A DNA stretch of 13,762 nucleotides from Bermanella sp034112345 (lineage in GTDB: Bacteria; Pseudomonadota; Gammaproteobacteria; Pseudomonadales; Oceanobacteraceae), in assembly GCA_034112345.1 (NCBI GenBank), contig JAWUVN010000070.1, forward strand, positions 1 through 13,762, written 5' to 3'. The first letter of the stretch is position 1; each line of letters starts with the position of its first letter. Position numbers and translations under genes: made by a program. Under the pieces are notes generated by a model. It was not told the DNA's origin. It ran no database searches and saw only the letters and a list, made by a program, of their open reading frames with translations. This document shows, in pieces, positions 7,986 to 13,716 of this stretch.

Positions 7986-8119
7986 CTTTAATCCATGTGT
8001 AAATAGGGGTTTTTAACTGTATTCAGAGTGTAACAGTATCTATTTTGGTGCAAAAGCAAAGTATTACAGGCTGAAGCTGAGAAATGCAAAGCAATAACAG
8101 TCTATATCAGTGTTTTGGC

Positions 8120-8147
8120 TTGACTTAGCGGTGTTGGCTGTCAAAAT
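8120..8147 (+). promoter_or_regulatory. Candidate sigma-70 promoter for ilvIH
   Basis: TTGACT at 8120-8125 is followed after 16 bases by CAAAAT at 8142-8147, with an extended -10 TG at 8139-8140. Transcription would begin near 8154, giving a leader of about 265 nt before ilvI. The -10 matches the consensus at only four of six bases, so this is a prediction. Confidence 0.4.
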
Positions 8148-8252
8148 ATCTACCCCAAAATTAGCACGTTATCTAACACCCTTGATAAGTCTTTTTTGTG
8201 GCTCCCTGAAGAAAAGACCTTTCTTCAGTCAAATTCTTTTCGGTTGCCTAAG

Positions 8253-8336
8253 ATGCAGCTGAATTTGATAAAACACTACAAGTGTTTTATTACTTCAAAT
8301 GAAACTGCTTTGCTGCTTAAACGTGTCGTTTTTTGA
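8253..8336 (+). other. Possible branched-chain-rich leader ORF upstream of ilvI (tentative)
   Basis: A 27-codon ORF starts MQLNLIKHY and ends ALLLKRVVF. Nine of 27 residues are Leu, Ile or Val, with LLL and VV near the end, and it lies 80 bp upstream of acetohydroxyacid synthase genes. This suits a leader peptide sensing branched-chain aminoacyl-tRNA. Against it: there is no good SD before its ATG, and no strong intrinsic terminator lies between it and ilvI. The only candidate is a 5-bp AAACG/CGTTT hairpin running into T6 at about 8319-8334. It overlaps the hairpin at 8268-8290. Confidence 0.25.
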
Positions 8337-8418
8337 TGCGTAAAATGAATGGGCAAGTCAGTTATTGAATAATTTCCCTGCTTACAAATGTGTAGGCAAG
8401 TGATGAGAGGAAAAAGCT

Positions 8419-10161
8419 GTGGAAATGCTTTCCGGCGGTGAAATGTTGGTTCGATCCCTTCATGAAGAAGGTGTTGAATACGTTTATGGCTACCCAGGTG
8501 GTAGTCTTTTGCATGTGTATGATGCGTTTTATAATCAAAGTGCAGTCAAGCACGTCTTGGTTCGCCATGAGCAAGCTGCAGCCCATATGGCTGACGGTTA
8601 TGCTCGAGCAACAGGTAAGCCAGGTGTAGTTATGGTGACATCTGGTCCTGGTGCAACCAATACAATTACAGGTATCGCGACAGCGTTTACTGACTCTATT
8701 CCTATGATTGTCATTACTGGTCAAGTAATGAGCCATCTAATTGGCGATGATGCTTTTCAGGAAACAGACATGATGGGTATTTCTCGCCCGATTGTTAAGC
8801 ACAGTTTCAGTATTAAGCATCCTAGCGAAATCGCTGAAGTGGTTAAAAAAGCATTTTATATCTCAACCACGGGTCGCCCTGGACCTGTTGTAATCGATAT
8901 ACCAAAAGATATGACGGTACCAAATGATCGTCACGAATATTCATACCCTAAGAAAGTGAAAATTCGTTCTTATACTCCACCTCAAAAAGGACACAGTGGC
9001 CAGATCCGTAAGGCTGTTGAATTGTTACTTGAAGGTAAGCGCCCAATCATTTACTCAGGTGGTGGTGTTGTTTTAGGTAAAGCATCCGATCAGCTACGTA
9101 AGCTTGTTCGAGAATTGAATTACCCAATCACACAAACATTAATGGGTTTAGGTGCTTATCCTGCGACTGATCGTCAGTCGTTAGGTATGTTAGGTATGCA
9201 CGGTTCTTATGAAGCTAATATGGCTATGCATAATGCAGATGTGATTCTAGCATTAGGAGCACGCTTTGATGATCGTGTTACCAATGCGGTTAATAAATTT
9301 TGCCCTGATGCAAAAATCGTTCATGTAGATATTGATCCATCTTCTATTTCTAAAACCGTTGATGTAGACATTCCAATTGTTGGTCCAATGGATAATGTTT
9401 TAGATGAGATGCTTGAGATTCTTGCAGAGATTAAAGCGGATAAAAACAGTGCTGCTTTACCAGATCAAGCAGCTCTTGAGAGTTGGTGGAATCAAATTGA
9501 TGAATGGCGTAAGCGTCATGCTGGTAAATACGATAAAAACGAAAGTGGATTGTTAAAGCCTCAAGAAGCGATTCAAGGTTTGTGGGACGCGACAAAAGGG
9601 CAAGCCTATATTTGTTCGGACGTTGGTCAGCATCAGATGTTTGCTGCGCAATATTACAAATTTGATGAACCAAACAAATGGATCAACTCAGGTGGCTTAG
9701 GCACAATGGGATTTGGTTTTCCTGCTGCCATGGGGGTTAAATTAAACTTCCCAGACGAAATGGTTGTTTGTGTAACCGGTGAAGGTTCAATTCAAATGAA
9801 CATTCAAGAAATGTCTACCTGCTTGCAGTATGGCATTCCCGTGAAAATCTTCTGCTTGAACAACGGTACTTTAGGTATGGTTCGTCAGTGGCAAGACATG
9901 AACTATGAAGGTCGCCACTCTAGCTCTTATATGGAATCACTTCCAGACTGGGGCATGCTAGCAGCGTCTTACGGTCACGTAGGCATTAATGTAGAAGGCA
10001 AAGAGCAGTTAGATCAAGCTATGGCTGATTGCTTCGGTAAATATAAAGATCGTTTAGTATTTGTTAACGTAGTGATTGATCCGGATGAGCACGTGTATCC
10101 AATGCAAGTACCAACAGGTGCTATGCGAGACATGTGGTTAAGTAAGACGGAGCGCACCTAA
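8419..10161 (+). CDS. ilvI: Acetohydroxyacid synthase large (catalytic) subunit
   Basis: This ThDP enzyme condenses two pyruvates, or pyruvate and 2-oxobutyrate, in the first common step of valine, leucine and isoleucine synthesis. The 580 residues show the N-terminal pyrimidine-binding domain with catalytic glutamate E51 (RHEQAAAHMADGYARA), a central FAD-type domain, and a C-terminal ThDP/Mg domain with GEGSIQMNIQE...NNGTLGMVRQWQ (GEG at 454-456, NN at 481-482). The metal-binding motif has Glu in the place of the usual Asp of GDG. The start is a GTG with GAGAGG at 8405-8410; it gives MEMLSGGEM, matching the E. coli IlvI N-terminus, so it is preferred over the ATG at 8425. It overlaps ilvH by one base (TAATG). 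Confidence 0.96.
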   Translation: MEMLSGGEMLVRSLHEEGVEYVYGYPGGSLLHVYDAFYNQSAVKHVLVRHEQAAAHMADGYARATGKPGVVMVTSGPGATNTITGIATAFTDSIPMIVITGQVMSHLIGDDAFQETDMMGISRPIVKHSFSIKHPSEIAEVVKKAFYISTTGRPGPVVIDIPKDMTVPNDRHEYSYPKKVKIRSYTPPQKGHSGQIRKAVELLLEGKRPIIYSGGGVVLGKASDQLRKLVRELNYPITQTLMGLGAYPATDRQSLGMLGMHGSYEANMAMHNADVILALGARFDDRVTNAVNKFCPDAKIVHVDIDPSSISKTVDVDIPIVGPMDNVLDEMLEILAEIKADKNSAALPDQAALESWWNQIDEWRKRHAGKYDKNESGLLKPQEAIQGLWDATKGQAYICSDVGQHQMFAAQYYKFDEPNKWINSGGLGTMGFGFPAAMGVKLNFPDEMVVCVTGEGSIQMNIQEMSTCLQYGIPVKIFCLNNGTLGMVRQWQDMNYEGRHSSSYMESLPDWGMLAASYGHVGINVEGKEQLDQAMADCFGKYKDRLVFVNVVIDPDEHVYPMQVPTGAMRDMWLSKTERT

Positions 10162-10652
10162 TGAGACATATAATATCGATTTTATTAGAAAATGAACCAG
10201 GTGCATTAGCGCGAGTAGTTGGCTTGTTTGCACAGCGTTCTTATAATATTGAGACGTTAACTGTAGCGCCGACTGAAGATCCAACTTTGTCTCGTATGAC
10301 AATCACGACTTCTGGTCCTGATCGTGTTATCGAGCAAATCACAAAGCAATTAAATAAATTAATTGAAGTAGTGAAGCTGGTTGATTTGACAGAAGGTGAG
10401 CATTTAGAGCGTGAACTGATGCTAATTAAAGTAAAAGCATCCGGCGCGCAGCGCGCTGAAATTAAGCGTACTTCTGATATTTTCCGTGGTCAGATTGTTG
10501 ATGTAACTGCTAATGTTTACACAATTCAATTGACTGGTAAAACAGTAAAATTAGAAGCGTTTATTGAAGCTATTGGCCCAAGCTGTATTTTAGAAACCGT
10601 TCGAACAGGTGTTTCTGGTATTGCTCGAGGTGAGAAAACGTTAAGTATTTAA
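10161..10652 (+). CDS. ilvH: Acetohydroxyacid synthase small (regulatory) subunit
   Basis: The 163-residue protein has an N-terminal ACT domain (about 2-78; MRHIISILLENEPGALARVVGLFAQR, then YNIETLTVAPTEDPTLSRMT) that in the family binds valine for feedback inhibition, and a C-terminal ALS small-subunit domain (about 85-160; IFRGQIVDV, TGKTVKLEAF). It aligns end to end with E. coli IlvH. The shared TAATG with ilvI indicates coupled translation of the two subunits. It is the last gene of the unit: a terminator follows within 30 bp and there is no ilvC. Confidence 0.96.
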   Translation: MRHIISILLENEPGALARVVGLFAQRSYNIETLTVAPTEDPTLSRMTITTSGPDRVIEQITKQLNKLIEVVKLVDLTEGEHLERELMLIKVKASGAQRAEIKRTSDIFRGQIVDVTANVYTIQLTGKTVKLEAFIEAIGPSCILETVRTGVSGIARGEKTLSI

Positions 10653-10677
10653 TTATTTAACATTTATATGTTTGAAG

Positions 10678-10711
10678 AAAAAGGGTTATAACTTATGTTA
10701 TAACCCTTTTT
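10678..10711. terminator. Bidirectional intrinsic terminator between ilvH and the EamA gene
   Basis: A perfect 15-bp inverted repeat (10678-10692 and 10697-10711) closes on a TTAT loop. Its core GGGTTATAAC/GTTATAACCC is flanked by A5 on the left and T7 on the right, so it can work in both directions between these convergent genes. Confidence 0.9.
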
Positions 10712-10737
10712 TTATGATAGTAATTTAGTCGGGATAG

Positions 10738-11634
10738 TTATTTTTTACCTAGTAGCAAAACCCCTAGTATTACTAAGCTCAGTCCAGCTATGTGATAAAT
10801 GCTAATGGCCTCTCCTAAAATCACAGCGGCTAGTATCACTGTAAATACAGGGCCAGTTGTCCCTGTAATAGCGGCTCGTTCAGATCCAATCATAGAAATA
10901 GCAGCACTCATAGCATAACTCGGAATAACCGTGCTAAAAAAAGCAAGGGTTAAAGCTAATGCGTAAATTGAGTTTGGAAGATTGATTACCTCACTTATTT
11001 CGATACTTACAAAATGTAGTTGAGTAAATAAGCAAGAAGCTACCATTGCAGTTGAGGTGAATACACCAATGCCCATCTTGGTAATCATGGGTTTACTTAA
11101 TAAGACATATACTGCAAATGTCAGGGCACATGTAAGCATTAGAAAAATACCCACGGGTGAGCCGGTTAGGTTTAGTTCGCCTGGTAGTAGTAATAAAATG
11201 CCAGCGTAAACAATTGATAAGGCCAATATCATTTTTTTACTGGGTATTTTTTTATCGTAAATGGACTTTATTAAAACCACTAAGCTAGGGTATGCATATA
11301 GAATAATCCTTTCTGCCTGAGCGCTGATTGTTTCTAGTGCCAGTAAATCTAAGTAGCTAGATAGAAAATATCCGATAAAACCAACTGCAATGACAGCAGG
11401 GATATGGCGCTTATTTTTAATTAACTGATGTCGCTGAATAAATAGCATAGCGAGATAAAAAGGCAGTGCAAACCACATTCTTAGTACCATCAAGGATTCA
11501 CTAGAAGCGCCAAGAGCATAAGCTTCTTTAATAATGATGGGTTTGAGTGAAAACATAAAGCTAGCTAATAAAGCGAGCAGTAAGCCATTTCGAATGGATG
11601 TATCAATGTTATTGTTTTCAATAAGCTTGGTCAT
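10738..11634 (-). CDS. EamA/DMT-superfamily permease
   Basis: The 298-residue protein is an inner-membrane permease with about ten hydrophobic helices in two EamA repeats (roughly 15-150 and 155-296), the normal size of drug/metabolite transporters. Family motifs include the first helix NGLLLALLASFMFSLKPIIIKEA, the charged SAQAERIILYAYPSLVVLI at the end of repeat one, and GSERAAITGTTGPVFTVILAAVILGE in repeat two. Its substrate cannot be read from the sequence. Family members export amino acids and other metabolites. The upstream leader, with a tandem-Trp peptide and an intrinsic terminator, hints at tryptophan or another aromatic metabolite (inference). The start ATG is overlapped by the stop of a 32-codon ORF (ATGA), and an AGGAAAGGG SD precedes it. 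Confidence 0.88.
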   Translation of the reverse strand: MTKLIENNNIDTSIRNGLLLALLASFMFSLKPIIIKEAYALGASSESLMVLRMWFALPFYLAMLFIQRHQLIKNKRHIPAVIAVGFIGYFLSSYLDLLALETISAQAERIILYAYPSLVVLIKSIYDKKIPSKKMILALSIVYAGILLLLPGELNLTGSPVGIFLMLTCALTFAVYVLLSKPMITKMGIGVFTSTAMVASCLFTQLHFVSIEISEVINLPNSIYALALTLAFFSTVIPSYAMSAAISMIGSERAAITGTTGPVFTVILAAVILGEAISIYHIAGLSLVILGVLLLGKK

Positions 11635-11729
11635 AACCCTTTCCTAATATAATGGTTGGTATAAATAAAAAGGCTGGTATTAGGAGAGATGAAAATCCAT
11701 CGGCTGCTAATAACAGCCGAGACACGCAT
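11631..11729 (-). CDS. Small ORF coupled to the EamA permease (32 aa, second leader ORF)
   Basis: The ORF starts at ATG 11729 with AGGA at 11740-11737 seven bases upstream, begins MRVSAVISSRWIFISPN and ends in a TGA that overlaps the permease ATG as ATGA. Its SD overlaps the UAG stop of the upstream Trp-Trp leader peptide, so terminating ribosomes could reinitiate here and then on the permease. It spans both alternative RNA structures of the leader. It resembles no protein I know and has no membrane or signal segment. It may be a true coupling peptide or a chance open frame. Confidence 0.4.
   Translation of the reverse strand: MRVSAVISSRWIFISPNTSLFIYTNHYIRKGL
11672..11718 (-). terminator. 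Regulated intrinsic terminator (attenuator) in the EamA leader
   Basis: In the minus-strand RNA, GGCUGUUAUUAG (11718-11707) pairs with CUAAUACCAGCC (11683-11672) at 11 of 12 positions across a 23-base loop, and UUUUUAUUU follows directly (11671-11663). The 5' arm is also used by the competing hairpin at 11700-11720, so terminator and competitor cannot form together. It lies about 40 bases before the permease start, where an ordinary end-of-transcript terminator makes no sense. Confidence 0.7.
11700..11720 (-). promoter_or_regulatory. Antiterminator-like hairpin competing with the EamA attenuator
   Basis: UCGGCUG (11720-11714) and CAGCCGA (11706-11700) form a perfect 7-bp stem with loop UUAUUAG. 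Its 5' arm and loop are the same bases that form the 5' half of the terminator at 11672-11718. Confidence 0.6.
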
Positions 11730-11738
11730 AGTGATGTC

Positions 11739-11756
11739 CTAGCCGTAAAACGCTAG
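11739..11756 (-). promoter_or_regulatory. Hairpin over the end of the Trp leader peptide
   Basis: CUAGCGU (11756-11750) pairs with AC(G)GCUAG (11746-11739), seven base pairs with one bulged G at 11744 and a UUU loop. It begins four bases after the tandem Trp codons and contains the leader UAG stop and part of the AGGA SD of the next ORF, the usual place for a ribosome-sensitive pause hairpin. Confidence 0.5.
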
Positions 11757-11795
11757 AAGCCACCAGAAAGATTTAAATGAAGAAAGTAGTAACAT
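11739..11795 (-). CDS. Tandem-Trp leader peptide of the EamA permease gene
   Basis: The 18-codon ORF encodes MLLLSSFKSFWWLLAFYG and stops at UAG (11741-11739). Adjacent UGG UGG codons lie at 11765-11760, and it also has three Phe and one Tyr. The chosen ATG at 11795 has AGG seven bases upstream (11805-11803); an in-frame ATG at 11801 would add Met-Lys but sits too near that SD. It lies about 20 bases after a predicted transcription start and is followed by alternating hairpins and an intrinsic terminator, as in trp-type attenuators. Two adjacent Trp codons in so short an ORF are rare by chance. Confidence 0.65.
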   Translation of the reverse strand: MLLLSSFKSFWWLLAFYG

Positions 11796-11820
11796 TTTCA
11801 TACCTGCATGTAAGCTTGTA

Positions 11821-11849
11821 ATTAAAGCCAGATAGTTTGTAGGTTGCAA
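11821..11849 (-). promoter_or_regulatory. Sigma-70 promoter for the EamA leader
   Basis: On the minus strand, TTGCAA (11849-11844) is followed after 17 bases by TTTAAT (11826-11821), which matches the -10 consensus at five of six bases. The predicted start near 11814 places the leader-peptide ATG about 20 bases into the RNA. Confidence 0.6.
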
Positions 11850-11862
11850 GAAATATAAAAAA

Positions 11863-11890
11863 TTGAACCTAAAGTTAAAACAGGCATACT
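11863..11890 (+). promoter_or_regulatory. Weak candidate promoter for the MFS permease
   Basis: TTGAAC (11863-11868) and CATACT (11885-11890) are 16 bases apart, each matching consensus at four of six positions, and predict a start about 22 bases before the GTG. Low-specificity match. Confidence 0.28.
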
Positions 11891-11918
11891 ACTTTTTTGC
11901 TATATAAGGATAAGCTTA

Positions 11919-13097
11919 GTGTTTTCATTCCCAACTCCCGTATATCTAATTACCATTGCTCAGGCTATGGGGATGTTGACTGCGCCTCTGGTTATTTTCG
12001 TAGGTGGTTTTATTGGTCTGTCTCTAGCACCATCACCCTCTATGGCAACCCTGCCTGTCGCAGCGTTAATTGTTGGAGTTGCCCTTGCTGGTATGCCAGC
12101 TGCGCTTATTATGCAAAAAATTGGTCGAAAAAGTGGTTTTGTTTATGCCACGTTAATAGGCTTGTTAGGATCAATTTTGGCGATTTACAGTATACGAAAT
12201 GGTTTATTTTGGGGTGTCTGTATAAGTGTGTTGCTATTGGGGATGCACTTAGCATTTGTGTATCAATTTAGATTTGCAGCGCTTGAGTGGGTTAAGCCTA
12301 AACAGGCGGCTCAAGCCACCAGTTTTATGATGTTGGGAGGTTTGGTTGCAGCCTGGGTAGGACCTGAAATGGCTATGTTTGGTATAGATTTCCTGTCTGT
12401 TAAGTTCACAGGTACATTTTTATTGCTCGCTATTGCTCATGGTTTACTGTTGATTATGGTGAATTTTATTGAGTTTGTTGATTTGAAAAAAGCAGATAAT
12501 ACTGAGAAAGGTCGCTCATGGGTTGAGTTGTTAAAATCTCCTGGTATAGCAGCCGCAATCGTATGCTCAGCGGTGGCGTATGGTGTTATGAGCTTAATTA
12601 TGACTGCGACACCGGTTAGTATGAGTGAGGTTCAAAATTTTCCGTTATCAGATACTAAGGTTGTTATTCAGAGTCATATAATGGCCATGTTTGCACCGTC
12701 TATATTTGCGCCCTTACTTTTAAAATACATTAATACCGCGCAAATGCTCTTGCTGGGGTTGGTAGCTATGATTGTTGCAATTACAATTGCACTACTGGAT
12801 CAAAGTTATTGGGGTTACTGGGGGGCGTTAATATTTATTGGTTTCGGCTGGAACTTCAGTTTCGTAGCTGGTACCAGTTTATTAGCTCAGAGTTATGCGC
12901 CAGAAGAAAGTTTTAGTGCACAAGCAGTTAATGAGTTGGCGGTGTTTGGTACGCAGGCGGTTATGTCATTGCTAGCTGGTGTTATTGTATTTAATTATGG
13001 CTGGAATGCTTTGAATTTATTTGCCATACCACTATTAGCGTTCGCTTTGTTTATGCTTGGGCGTTGGTATTTGAAAACAGACCGTCAGATAAGTTAG
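11919..13097 (+). CDS. Major facilitator superfamily permease
   Basis: The 392-residue inner-membrane protein has about twelve hydrophobic helices in two six-helix halves separated by a charged loop (about 183-197, EFVDLKKADNTEKGRSW). A degenerate MFS motif A lies between helices 2 and 3 (GMPAALIMQKIGRKSGF, 58-74). The second half contains SLIMTATPVSM and a SHIMAMFAPSIFAPLL segment found in a subgroup of uncharacterised proteobacterial MFS proteins. The start is GTG with AAGGA at 11906-11910 eight bases upstream. Substrate unknown; a drug or metabolite exporter is likely from size and motif A. It diverges from the EamA permease across about 285 bp. Confidence 0.87.
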   Translation: MFSFPTPVYLITIAQAMGMLTAPLVIFVGGFIGLSLAPSPSMATLPVAALIVGVALAGMPAALIMQKIGRKSGFVYATLIGLLGSILAIYSIRNGLFWGVCISVLLLGMHLAFVYQFRFAALEWVKPKQAAQATSFMMLGGLVAAWVGPEMAMFGIDFLSVKFTGTFLLLAIAHGLLLIMVNFIEFVDLKKADNTEKGRSWVELLKSPGIAAAIVCSAVAYGVMSLIMTATPVSMSEVQNFPLSDTKVVIQSHIMAMFAPSIFAPLLLKYINTAQMLLLGLVAMIVAITIALLDQSYWGYWGALIFIGFGWNFSFVAGTSLLAQSYAPEESFSAQAVNELAVFGTQAVMSLLAGVIVFNYGWNALNLFAIPLLAFALFMLGRWYLKTDRQIS

Positions 13098-13525
13098 TAG
13101 AGTTTTAAATTTTAAGCATAGAAGTGAGATTTTTTGGAGCGCTGCATTGGTTTGATTAATAGGGTGGCTTGATATGAGGCCTTTTTATTAGCAAGTAGTT
13201 AACGAGCGTGTTTAATTGTTTGCCACACCTTAATTAAATTGGATAAGACTCTCTAAGTTAAGGATAGGTAGTTGGCCTGCTTTATATGGTTACTTCAAAA
13301 CTTGGTTAAAAGTGGGTAATTGTTATTGTTTAGGCCTTTCTTAATATTCATCTTATTCCGATTACATATACCGACTCTGGTTAAGCTCCGCAATAGTGGG
13401 CTGGTTGTTTTTTGATCAGCCTTTAGGGTCGCTTCTTTGGTGTCGGGTTTATCTATCTATGGTTTGAGTAGTTTGGTCGATAATTCACCTGATTCCACAT
13501 GCTTTAAATTAACTTTTAAAAGGTG
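13098..13525. other. Non-coding stretch between the MFS gene and the tandem promoters
   Basis: No ORF with a credible start and SD, no tRNA and no mobile element are apparent. It holds a weak terminator (13166-13186) and an imperfect 8-bp hairpin with a T-rich loop at 13399-13421 (GGCTGGTT/GATCAGCC, two wobble pairs) that lacks a T tract. The last bases before the first promoter are AT-rich. Confidence 0.6.
13166..13186 (+). terminator. Weak intrinsic terminator after the MFS gene
   Basis: GGCTT (13166-13170) pairs with AGGCC (13177-13181), five pairs including one G-U, across a GATATG loop, and T5 follows. The stem is short, so efficiency is doubtful. Confidence 0.4.
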
Positions 13526-13558
13526 TTGACGAAAAACCTAATGTGCGTAGAATGCGCC
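13501..13558 (+). promoter_or_regulatory. Strong stringent-type promoter P1 (rRNA/tRNA operon)
   Basis: TTGACG (13526-13531) and TAGAAT (13548-13553) are separated by 16 bp. An AT-rich UP-like tract precedes (13501-13521) and a GCGCC discriminator follows (13554-13558), the layout of stable-RNA promoters under growth-rate and stringent control. Confidence 0.8.
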
Positions 13559-13628
13559 ATCCCAACAAGGCAGGGCCATTTATTTAAGGCTTTTAAATTG
13601 TTGTTTTGAAAGGAAAAAGACGCAAAAT

Positions 13629-13642
13629 TGATCGAAAGATCA
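13629..13642 (+). promoter_or_regulatory. GNRA-tetraloop hairpin in the P1 leader
   Basis: TGATC (13629-13633) and GATCA (13638-13642) enclose a GAAA tetraloop closed by C-G. It lies in RNA made from P1 only. Role unknown; leader RNA of rRNA operons often carries such hairpins. Confidence 0.45.
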
Positions 13643-13681
13643 GATTGTAGAAAAGAGTTTCAAGTAAAACAGAATAACAGG

Positions 13682-13716
13682 TTGACGCACTTATATATCA
13701 ATGTAGAATGCGCGCC
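13682..13716 (+). promoter_or_regulatory. Strong stringent-type promoter P2 (rRNA/tRNA operon)
   Basis: TTGACG (13682-13687) and TAGAAT (13704-13709) are 16 bp apart, followed by a GC-rich discriminator (13710-13716). It shares the 11-mer GTAGAATGCGC with P1, 156 bp upstream. A small hairpin, CGCTT/AAGCG with an AACG loop (13718-13731), follows at the start of the RNA. No structural RNA begins before the window ends; 16S rRNA or a tRNA is expected next. Confidence 0.82.

Larger units (their letters stand above)
7986..8418. other. 433-bp divergent intergenic region with hairpins, upstream of ilvI
   Basis: No convincing protein gene, tRNA or mobile element is visible. It contains a direct repeat (GCAAAGTATTACAG at 8056-8069 and GCAAAGCAATAACAG at 8086-8100), a candidate promoter (8120-8147), two perfect hairpins (8206-8228: CTGAAGAAA/TTTCTTCAG; 8268-8290: ATAAAACACT/AGTGTTTTAT), a hairpin just before the ilvI SD (8379-8398, 8 bp with one G-U), and a small ORF at 8253-8336 treated below as a possible leader. 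The size and structure suggest a regulated ilvI leader. Confidence 0.6.

Noticed and set aside
8362..8736. 124-codon minus-strand ORF opposite the ilvI start
   Set aside because: It is a shadow of the conserved ilvI frame, Cys/His-rich in the way antisense frames are, with no SD.
9431..9673. 80-codon minus-strand ORF inside ilvI
   Set aside because: Antisense shadow of a conserved coding sequence; no start context.
11897..12271. 124-codon plus-strand ORF over the MFS gene start
   Set aside because: Out-of-frame shadow; the overlapping frame encodes a clear 12-helix MFS protein with a good SD.
13399..13421. Hairpin GGCTGGTT/GATCAGCC considered as a terminator or small RNA
   Set aside because: Two wobble pairs and no T tract after it; no promoter evidence for a small RNA.
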